Source: Candidatus Pantoea formicae (GTDB taxonomy: Bacteria; Pseudomonadota; Gammaproteobacteria; Enterobacterales; Enterobacteriaceae). From it: a DNA stretch of 64,000 nt. The translations under genes were made by a program, and so were the position numbers. The stretch covers positions 558,001-622,000 of the forward strand of contig NZ_VWXD01000001.1 of assembly GCF_011752625.1 (NCBI RefSeq). Direction: 5' to 3'. Positions 55,000-62,025 of the stretch are shown piece after piece (within the stretch, counting starts at the first letter, position 1; each line of letters starts with the position of its first letter). The notes under the pieces were generated by a model, which worked only from the letters and a program-made list of their open reading frames with translations, was not told the DNA's origin and did not search any database.

Positions 55000-55887
55000 A
55001 TGCTGGATATTAAGCCGCTGCGTTACTTTATCGCGCTAGCCGAAGTGAAAAACTTCCATCGTGCCGCGGAACGTTTACATCTGTCGCAACCGTCACTCAG
55101 CCGCCATATCGCTGCGCTTGAGAAAGCCGTCGGCACTCTGCTGGTGGAACGCAATACCCGGCAATTGATGCTCACGCCAGCAGGTGAAAGCTTTTACCGC
55201 GATGCGCGCAAAATCCTCGAATCACTGCAACAGGCGCAAAGCCTCGCGCGTGAGACTGCGCTGGGTAAATCCGGTTCACTGCGCGTGGGTTTCACCATGT
55301 ATTCAGCACACAGTGTCATTCCTGAATATGTGCGCCTGATCCGTCATCATTATCCCAACATCGCGTTGGAGCTGGAAGAAGCCGTCACTGAAGATCTGCC
55401 CGACAAAGTGCTGGCTGGAGAAGTGGATTTGGCGGTTTTGGTTGAAGGATCTTCACGCGTGGGCATGCAAACGCTGACCGTACTCACCGAACCCTTGTGT
55501 GTGGCCATGTCGCGCACGCATCCCAAAGCGAAAAGCCGCAAATTACAAATTGAAGATCTGCGCAATGATCCCTTTGTCATGACCGCCGCCAGTGCAGGCA
55601 GCCGACTGACGGCGGTGATCATGGATTATTGCCGTGCCCATGGTTTTGAACCCATGGTCAGTCTTCAGGTGCGTTTACAGCACACCATGTTGAGCCTGGT
55701 GAACGATGCGAGCTACGTGGCGCTGGTGCCTGCTTCAGTACAACAGCTGAAAATGGATGGCATCGTATTTAAACCCTTAGCCGATGCGCCGCAGGTTAAT
55801 CTGGCCGTTGCATGGAGCAGCGACAACCGCAATCCTTGCCTGGAGAGTTTTTTAAAACTACTGATTCAGCGTCATCATCCAGAGTAA
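55000..55887 (+). CDS. LysR family transcriptional regulator
   Basis: The 295-residue protein has a helix-turn-helix FHRAAERLHLSQPSLSRHIAALE and an effector domain. It belongs to the CatM/BenM/CbbR-like half of the family by its LDIKPLRYFIALAEVKNFH start. It is divergent from the AEC permease, with 91 bases between. Confidence 0.87.
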   Translation: MLDIKPLRYFIALAEVKNFHRAAERLHLSQPSLSRHIAALEKAVGTLLVERNTRQLMLTPAGESFYRDARKILESLQQAQSLARETALGKSGSLRVGFTMYSAHSVIPEYVRLIRHHYPNIALELEEAVTEDLPDKVLAGEVDLAVLVEGSSRVGMQTLTVLTEPLCVAMSRTHPKAKSRKLQIEDLRNDPFVMTAASAGSRLTAVIMDYCRAHGFEPMVSLQVRLQHTMLSLVNDASYVALVPASVQQLKMDGIVFKPLADAPQVNLAVAWSSDNRNPCLESFLKLLIQRHHPE

Positions 55888-56203
55888 AAAGTGCGCCAGC
55901 CGCATAATATTCTGGGGTTGATGTTTTTTGACTTTGTTTTTCAAGTGGTTAATTAGCACATATTTTTACGCTATCGTGCATTTTCAGCCTGAAATCGCCA
56001 AAAATTCATCAATCAACGGGTTAAAAAATAAACCAATCTTTACTTAACCATTAAGCCAATTTTAATCTTCGCCACGTAGAGTGCCCTCACAGTTACAACC
56101 ATCAGTAAACGAACTCAGGATTGCAGCGATACAACAGAACTCCTGTTGTTGACCCGCGTCTACAGAACGTACTGAACGTTGCGCTATCCGCTGGAGAGTT
56201 CCT
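55888..56203. promoter_or_regulatory. AT-rich intergenic promoter region
   Basis: These 316 bases precede the DUF308 gene. They contain AT-rich tracts and several TTAA motifs but no convincing gene or operator. Confidence 0.4.
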
Positions 56204-57544
56204 TTGCTGCGATTATTATTTCTGTTGATGGGTGGCCCGGCATTGAGAGCCGGTTGGCCCTATCTGACGGCACTGGGTCTGCTGTGTGTGGCAGCCAGTG
56301 GCGGAATCGTAATGGATTTGCTGCAACATGGAAGTTTATCCTTCCCGCTGCATGTCCTTGGCATGTTTATGGTGGTGGAAGGTTTGGCTGAAGCAGTCGG
56401 GGCGATTTACCAGCCTGCGGGTATCGGATGGCCTCTGCTGGCAAAGTCAGCGGTGCTGATGTTATTCGGGGGCGTGGTTTTCCTCGCACCGCATGACAGC
56501 GGCCTGTGCATGTCGCTGGCTTTCGCTGCCATCTTTTTGTTAGATGGTGGTTTCCGCATTATCTCGTGTAGCCTGATGCGCTGTCGTCGCTGGACGTCCA
56601 AGCTGACGTTGGGCTGCGCGGAAATTATGTTTAGTATCCTGATTGCCACTGCCTGGCCGTTATCACCGCATGTCATTGTGCCGCTGTGCTTTACTCTACT
56701 GTTGGTGGGCTGGGGGATCAATCTGCTGATGATGGCTGCGCAAATTCATGCGTTGCCGGAAAATTCCAGTGTCACGGCGCTGCCTTTGTTTACCCGTAAG
56801 GGACTGCGTGCGCCACACGGGTTGGATTACCTGCATCCTCCTCTGAACGCGGCACCGGTGAGTGAGCCGTTGAATATCTATATCTGGACGCCGATCGGTT
56901 CTGGCAATGTGTCAGGACGTCGCCCGTGGTTTGACCGTTGGGTAGCGGCGATTGACCATCGGGGTGAGGTTTCAACTGGGCATACCTCACTGGAAATGGG
57001 CGACGAACTCTATATCAGTCTGTATCCCGTTGATGATGTCTCGCGCAGTTTTCGCGGTTTTCTGCAAACGCTGCGAGCTAAAGAGGAATATGACGTCGAA
57101 GGCTTTTATCGCTCCTCGCTGGAAAAAGAGATCAAAGCCTGGTGCCGGCCCGATAAACGTCTGGCGTTACCACACTATAACCAGGCTGCATTGCGAAACT
57201 ACTGGCGGAGTAACGCCTCTCATACCCGATATAACCTCACATCACGCAACTGCTCAACCAGCGTGATGCAAGCGGTAGACGTGGCGACCGAAGGGTTGCT
57301 CGGCCAGCGCGGTTTAAAAGGATTTTGGGTGCTGCTCAATCCTGATTTTTGGTTGTTAAGCTTAGTGCGCAGTCGGGCAGAGGGGATGACGTGGACGCCG
57401 GGTCTGGTGATGGATTACTGCCTGCTACTGCGTCGCGTACTGGCCGCCACGGAGCGCGAAAGTCGCTACCAGAAAGCCGCCCAGCGGTTGAAACTTGAAG
57501 TCGGTGTGGCGGTGCGTCATTTGTTGCGTTATGCGTGGCGATAA
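56204..57544 (+). CDS. HdeD-like (DUF308) membrane protein with permuted papain-like domain
   Basis: The 446-residue protein has six hydrophobic helices resembling an HdeD/DUF308 domain in residues about 10-185. A cytosolic or periplasmic domain follows in about 220-400. It contains GHTSLEMGDELYISLYP and, about 85 residues later, SRNCSTSVMQAVD: His before Cys, as in circularly permuted NlpC/P60 and LRAT-like hydrolases. The start is TTG with GGAGAG eight bases upstream. The specific substrate is unknown. Confidence 0.65.
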   Translation: MLRLLFLLMGGPALRAGWPYLTALGLLCVAASGGIVMDLLQHGSLSFPLHVLGMFMVVEGLAEAVGAIYQPAGIGWPLLAKSAVLMLFGGVVFLAPHDSGLCMSLAFAAIFLLDGGFRIISCSLMRCRRWTSKLTLGCAEIMFSILIATAWPLSPHVIVPLCFTLLLVGWGINLLMMAAQIHALPENSSVTALPLFTRKGLRAPHGLDYLHPPLNAAPVSEPLNIYIWTPIGSGNVSGRRPWFDRWVAAIDHRGEVSTGHTSLEMGDELYISLYPVDDVSRSFRGFLQTLRAKEEYDVEGFYRSSLEKEIKAWCRPDKRLALPHYNQAALRNYWRSNASHTRYNLTSRNCSTSVMQAVDVATEGLLGQRGLKGFWVLLNPDFWLLSLVRSRAEGMTWTPGLVMDYCLLLRRVLAATERESRYQKAAQRLKLEVGVAVRHLLRYAWR

Positions 57545-58308
57545 AATGAGGGCGGCTGGCCAGTGACGCGACGGAACATCGTCGCGAATGAAGAGCCGCT
57601 ATCATAGCCAAGCGAAAGGGCGACTTCATTTACCGATTTTCCTGCCACTAGCAGAGCCAGTGCGCTCACCACACAAGCGCGCTGACGCCAAGTGGAAAAG
57701 GACATGCCGGTTTGCTGCAGAAAGTGACGACGGAAGGTACTGGCACTCATAAATAAGGTACTTGACCAGCGTTCAGCAGGGTCGTGTATCGAGGGCGACA
57801 GCAGAAATGCCTGACACTGTGCCAGCAGCGCCGGATGCTGTGGCAGAGGGATATCAAACTCGCGAACAGACATCAGGGCAAGTTCAAGCTGCATTAATGT
57901 GATTAACGCGCGATCTCGCTCACTTTCGTAGAGTGCAGGCAGGTCCACCGCGCCCATCAGCAGTTGTCGCAGCAGGGGGGACACACTGATCACCCGGCAA
58001 CGCTCTCCCTCACGCAAGGTGGCGGCAAGTGCAGGTTCGATGTACAGGCTGCGCGTCGAAACACCCGCAAACTTCACTCTGTGTATTGTTTCAGGTGGGA
58101 TCCATACCGCGTGCTGAGGCGGAACTACCCATTCACCTTCCCGCGTGGAGACGTGCATCAATCCACTGATGCCATACAACAGCTGTGCACGACGATGTTG
58201 ATGAGCGGGTAACACAAAGCCCAGCGGATAGTCGTTACCCAGCGCGATCACATCGCGATCCAAATGATCAACATCCTCTATTCGAACGTTACGCACTTTT
58301 CCTCCCAT
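57529..58308 (-). CDS. AraC family regulator with cupin domain (NimR-like)
   Basis: The 259-residue protein has an N-terminal cupin (residues about 20-95, HQHRRAQLLYG) and a C-terminal AraC double helix-turn-helix ending GQPPSFYRHA. Its plan resembles NimR/YeaM. It overlaps the DUF308 stop by 16 bases and is divergent from the TSUP permease at 58369. Confidence 0.82.
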   Translation of the reverse strand: MGGKVRNVRIEDVDHLDRDVIALGNDYPLGFVLPAHQHRRAQLLYGISGLMHVSTREGEWVVPPQHAVWIPPETIHRVKFAGVSTRSLYIEPALAATLREGERCRVISVSPLLRQLLMGAVDLPALYESERDRALITLMQLELALMSVREFDIPLPQHPALLAQCQAFLLSPSIHDPAERWSSTLFMSASTFRRHFLQQTGMSFSTWRQRACVVSALALLVAGKSVNEVALSLGYDSGSSFATMFRRVTGQPPSFYRHA

Positions 58309-58368
58309 TGACCGGTTTGCAAGGGTAATTGAGCGCTGCGCAAATGGGAAGCAGGGCGCGGAGAACGT

Positions 58369-59193
58369 ATGCTGCGTAATCTCTTCACTGATTGGGATAG
58401 GCCATTGAACGATATCGTTATTATCACTTTAGCAGGCTTCACCACTGGCATCACCACGGTCCTTTTTGGCTTCGGGGGCGGTTTTGTAGTGGTACCCTTT
58501 GTCTATCAATTGCTGTTACGCCAGCCAAATGTTGCCTCTCAAGCCATGCACATTGCGGTCGCGACATCGACAGCCGTTATGATCTTTAATGCGGGATGGG
58601 CAAGCTGGCAAAACTGGCGAGCAGGCAAGTTGCCCACACAAGTGCTGTTTCCGTTGTTGTGGTTTATTGCACTGGGGGCCGTGCTGGGATCCTGGCTGGC
58701 GGGATTACTGGGTGATGGTGTGGTTCGCACGCTGTTTATCCTTTATATGGTTATGACGATTGGCGATTGCCTGCTGCGAAGAGGTTTTTTCACTGGCACC
58801 ACGACGCGCCCCTTATTGCTCAGAACCGTAAGTGGCGGTGGAATAATCATAGGCACCGTTGCGGCGTTGCTGGGCGTAGGAGGCAGCGTCATGACAGTGC
58901 CACTTTTGCGGCGCCATGGTTTTACGATGCAGGAAAGCGTCAGTGCGGCAAATCCGCTTTCACTGCCGGTGGCGCTGTGCGGCAGCGTGACCTACGCCAT
59001 CAGCGGCTGGCAGCAGATTCCGATGAATGGTTTTTTGGGTTTTATCAGTTTGAAGAGTCTTGCACTTCTGGTAGGTGCAGGCTGGCTCGGCATCCTGTTT
59101 ACCCGGCGCTACCTTCCCGCAGTCCCTGATGTATGGCATGCGCGCATTTATGTCCTGCTGCTGTGTATTGTGTTGCTGGCCATGGTGGTTTAA
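58369..59193 (+). CDS. TSUP (TauE/SafE) family permease
   Basis: The 274-residue protein has about eight helices with the two TSUP repeats: GFTTGITTVLFGFGGGFVVVP near the start and GTVAALLGVGGSVMTVPLL in the middle. The family exports or imports sulfite, sulfoacetate and related organosulfur or carboxylate anions. GGAG lies five bases before the ATG. It is probably controlled by the divergent AraC-type protein. Confidence 0.82.
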   Translation: MLRNLFTDWDRPLNDIVIITLAGFTTGITTVLFGFGGGFVVVPFVYQLLLRQPNVASQAMHIAVATSTAVMIFNAGWASWQNWRAGKLPTQVLFPLLWFIALGAVLGSWLAGLLGDGVVRTLFILYMVMTIGDCLLRRGFFTGTTTRPLLLRTVSGGGIIIGTVAALLGVGGSVMTVPLLRRHGFTMQESVSAANPLSLPVALCGSVTYAISGWQQIPMNGFLGFISLKSLALLVGAGWLGILFTRRYLPAVPDVWHARIYVLLLCIVLLAMVV

Positions 59194-59903
59194 ACAAAAC
59201 CGTGCTGTCGTAATATGCCTTGCGCGGTGTCTGACATAAGGAAGGCCGCTAGCGGCTGGGCGCTTGAGGAGAGTGTCGCCCAGCCATACTCGGCGGTTAC
59301 ATTGTAAGCGGCTGGGATGATCAATACTTGCAACTGTGAACAGTGAGCCAGTCGTGGCGCGTAGCTGGTATAGCCAATAAACAGTTCCGCATGGTCGTTG
59401 TCGATTAACCATTGCGCGGCCAGCTCGCCGGTGGGAACGGCAAGACTGTCTGGACCTCCCACCAACGGACGCGCTTTTTGTCGCAGAAGGTCGCCACAAC
59501 CACGATGGTGCTGTTCGATGTTGTCAAACAGTTGCCAGGTATAATCACCCGACGGATCGCAAAGTGGCGTTGAAGTGGCTAAGCGCAAATCAGCGCGAAG
59601 CAACAATGATAGCCAATCATCGCCTTCGGTGACAACGTCACGTTTGACGGTTAAACACAGCGTGTTTGCCGTAAAGCGCCCAATATTTTGCGCGCGCCCA
59701 TGTTGCAACAGTGTTTGTGGGTGCAACAAGTTGGCAGAGGCGAATAAATCGCACGCTTCACCTTGTTCAATACGCTGGCGTAATAACCCGGCAGGACCAT
59801 ATTGAGTCTCCACCCTCAAGCCTGATTGCGCGCTGAATTCCGCAATCAGTTGTGGCCACACGCCACGCAGACTACCGGCTGCCAGTATTTGCAGTGTTGT
59901 CAT
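59190..59903 (-). CDS. ModA-like substrate-binding protein without signal peptide
   Basis: The 237-residue protein has the ModA/PBP type 2 plan: LQILAAGSLRGVWPQLIAEF at the start, LRQRIEQGEACDLFASAN, and GELAAQWLIDNDHAELFIGY. The start at 59903 overlaps the preceding binding protein gene by 32 bases and leaves no signal peptide; a longer frame has none either. It may act in the cytoplasm or be non-functional. No permease or ATPase gene is nearby. Confidence 0.65.
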   Translation of the reverse strand: MTTLQILAAGSLRGVWPQLIAEFSAQSGLRVETQYGPAGLLRQRIEQGEACDLFASANLLHPQTLLQHGRAQNIGRFTANTLCLTVKRDVVTEGDDWLSLLLRADLRLATSTPLCDPSGDYTWQLFDNIEQHHRGCGDLLRQKARPLVGGPDSLAVPTGELAAQWLIDNDHAELFIGYTSYAPRLAHCSQLQVLIIPAAYNVTAEYGWATLSSSAQPLAAFLMSDTAQGILRQHGFV

Positions 59904-60942
59904 GATAGGAAGTCCGATAAAAACGTTGATACCAGCGGTCAGCCTGCTGCTGCATATCGATGTCGCGGAATTTTTCCGGATAAAGTTTCTTCGCCATCCA
60001 TAATTCACCCAAACCGATGGCTTCCGGCATCGGATAACCCCAGGCTTTAGCATATTCGGGCATAAACCATACCTGATGATTTTTTACAGCGGCAATGGTG
60101 CGCCAACGTGGGTCTTGGTTAATCTCCTGTACCACCTGCGGATAACGATCCTGTACAAAAATCACCTGCGGATCCCATGCCACCACCTGTTCCATGCTGA
60201 CCTGCTTAAAGCCTTGAATTGTGGCGGCGGCGACATTGAGTGCGCCAGCGTGTGCCATCATCAGACCGGTATATTTGCCGGCGCCGTAGGTGGTGAGATC
60301 GGGGTTCGCCATATAGGCACGAACACGTTGCTGCTCTGGGATATCTTTCAGTCGGTCACTGACCAGCTTACGTCCGGCAAAAGCGGCGGCGATAAGATCT
60401 TTAGCCTGTTGCTGCTTATTGACCACTTCACCAATCAGCGTGATACCTTCTTTTATGCCAAGATCGTAAGCCTGATCTTCATTCTGCATGCTCGGGTTAA
60501 TTTTCCCTTGCTGGCCGGCATCGTCATGGCGCAACGAAATCGCCAAGACTGGAATACCCAGCGCAGAGATCTGATCGATCATCTCTTTTGGCGCATAGTT
60601 GGTCACAAACACCACCTGCGGATGCAGCGTCACCAGTTTTTCTAAATCAACGTGGGTTAGGTCACCGAGCATGGCCTTATGCGTCAATTCAGGCACCAGC
60701 TGTGCGTAGCCATCGCCTAACTGTTGTTTCCAGTTAGCGAGGATCCCAACGACTTTATCGGTCGCATTTAACTGCACCATTAAATTCAGTGTTTGATGCT
60801 GGAGCACCACCACACGATCAACCTGATCGGGAATCGTGACTTCACGGCCAATCTGATCGGTGACAACACGGCTGGCGTAGCTGTGCATGGAGGTAAAAGT
60901 GAGCAAGCCGGCAAGAACAAGGCGATTCAATGTGGTGTTCAT
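59872..60942 (-). CDS. Periplasmic binding protein, cobalamin/siderophore/molybdate (BtuF/MolA) type
   Basis: The 356-residue protein has a signal peptide (about 1-24, ending SYAS) and a class III binding-protein plan with RVVVLQHQTLNLMVQLNATDKVVGIL, HPQVVFVTNYAPKEMIDQI and WDPQVIFVQDRYP. It would bind an iron-siderophore, cobalamin or molybdate-like ligand. AGGGA precedes the ATG at 60942. It lies with the ModA-like gene; together they hint at an oxyanion system like MolA/ModA, but no ABC permease is in the window. Confidence 0.78.
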   Translation of the reverse strand: MNTTLNRLVLAGLLTFTSMHSYASRVVTDQIGREVTIPDQVDRVVVLQHQTLNLMVQLNATDKVVGILANWKQQLGDGYAQLVPELTHKAMLGDLTHVDLEKLVTLHPQVVFVTNYAPKEMIDQISALGIPVLAISLRHDDAGQQGKINPSMQNEDQAYDLGIKEGITLIGEVVNKQQQAKDLIAAAFAGRKLVSDRLKDIPEQQRVRAYMANPDLTTYGAGKYTGLMMAHAGALNVAAATIQGFKQVSMEQVVAWDPQVIFVQDRYPQVVQEINQDPRWRTIAAVKNHQVWFMPEYAKAWGYPMPEAIGLGELWMAKKLYPEKFRDIDMQQQADRWYQRFYRTSYHDNTANTGSR

Positions 60943-61162
60943 AGGGGTTCCCTGAAGCGTAATGCAGCGGATTATATAGCGCTTGAGAGTGGCTGGATAT
61001 GACGGATTCAATAAACTACAGGTTGTTTGCGACAGTGCTCAGGAGCATCTGCTAAGATATTGCGCCATAAGTAGTGCGATCCGCTGCTGCTTATCACCTG
61101 TCAAATCAATAACAATCGCCATCTGGCTGTTTAGCCGGCATGGCTGTGGAGTGAATGTCGTT

Positions 61163-61801
61163 ATGCTGCACGAAGTCGGTATTATTAATTTATGGACGTT
61201 TCTGGCGGGCGCGCTGGTGATTATTCTCTTACCTGGCCCAAATAGTCTGTATGTGCTGCGTACCGGTATGAGTCGCGGAGCGAAAGCGGCAACCCGTGCG
61301 ATTGCGGGTGTGCTGCTAGGCGATATTTTTCTGATTCTTCTCGCTTGGGCAGGCGTGGCGACCCTGATTCGCACCAGTCCACATATCTTCATGATTGTGA
61401 AATACATGGGCGCAATGTTCCTGCTCTATCTTGGGGCAAAAATTATCCTGGCGGCTTTCCGTAAGCGTGGTGCCAGTGAACCCACAGTGCCCGTTAAAGA
61501 AGAGAACTACTTCCTACGCGCTATTCTGCTGGGGATTACCAATCCAAAATCGATTCTGTTTTATGTGTCGTTCTTTATTCAGTTTATCGATCCTGCCGTC
61601 TCCCATACGGCACCCGCTTTTGCGGTACTGGGTTCCATGATTCAGATGATCAGCCTAAGTTACTACACCGTACTGTTGCTGGCGGGAAGCGTGATGGTGC
61701 GTTTCCTGAAAAATCGCACGCGGCTGGTGAAACTGGCGAATATGTTGACAGGTATGCTGTTCTTTGGTTTTGCAGTACGTCTGGTCAGTGCGCAGAGCTA
61801 A
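61163..61801 (+). CDS. leuE: LeuE-like amino acid exporter (LysE/RhtB family)
   Basis: The 212-residue protein has the same length as E. coli LeuE and shares NLWTFLAGALVIILLPGPNS, AWAGVATLIRTSPHIF, LLGITNPKSILFYVSFFIQFIDPAVSH and the RLVSAQS end. It exports leucine and similar amino acids at the inner membrane. The ATG at 61163 gives the LeuE length; a longer frame is probably not used. Confidence 0.88.
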   Translation: MLHEVGIINLWTFLAGALVIILLPGPNSLYVLRTGMSRGAKAATRAIAGVLLGDIFLILLAWAGVATLIRTSPHIFMIVKYMGAMFLLYLGAKIILAAFRKRGASEPTVPVKEENYFLRAILLGITNPKSILFYVSFFIQFIDPAVSHTAPAFAVLGSMIQMISLSYYTVLLLAGSVMVRFLKNRTRLVKLANMLTGMLFFGFAVRLVSAQS

Positions 61802-61814
61802 TTTTAATGATTCC

Positions 61815-61834
61815 GGCGCGCTTACTGGCGCGCC
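61815..61834 (+). terminator. GC stem-loop downstream of leuE
   Basis: GGCGCGC and GCGCGCC pair over a six-base loop, 13 bases past the stop. No T run follows. Confidence 0.4.
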
Positions 61835-61887
61835 AACTGATTCATTGCCATCCACGCATGCTTTTCCGAAAGGATAGTTATACATCC

Positions 61888-61899
61888 GTATAGCTATAC
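61888..61899. promoter_or_regulatory. Perfect 12-base palindrome upstream of the kinase-like gene
   Basis: GTATAGCTATAC is self-complementary and overlaps a second inverted repeat TATAC-ATCC-GTATA. It lies about 125 bases upstream of the gene at 62025 and is a candidate operator. Confidence 0.4.
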
Positions 61900-61962
61900 A
61901 CAGAGAAACGGGGGAGCCTAGAATATCGCTTACCCTGGCGCCGTCACTTTTTGCGAAAGCCC

Positions 61963-62025
61963 ATGCTACTTGCTAATCTGCTGGGCTCTATCCGCCGCGA
62001 TTTGGCCCGCAAAGAGACGCGCTGA
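61963..62025 (+). CDS. Possible short upstream ORF coupled to the kinase-like gene
   Basis: An ATG at 61963 opens a 20-codon frame ending MLLANLLG...RKETR, whose TGA overlaps the next ATG (TGATG). No strong ribosome site precedes it, and the frame is open further upstream. It may be a leader peptide or an accident. Confidence 0.2.
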   Translation: MLLANLLGSIRRDLARKETR

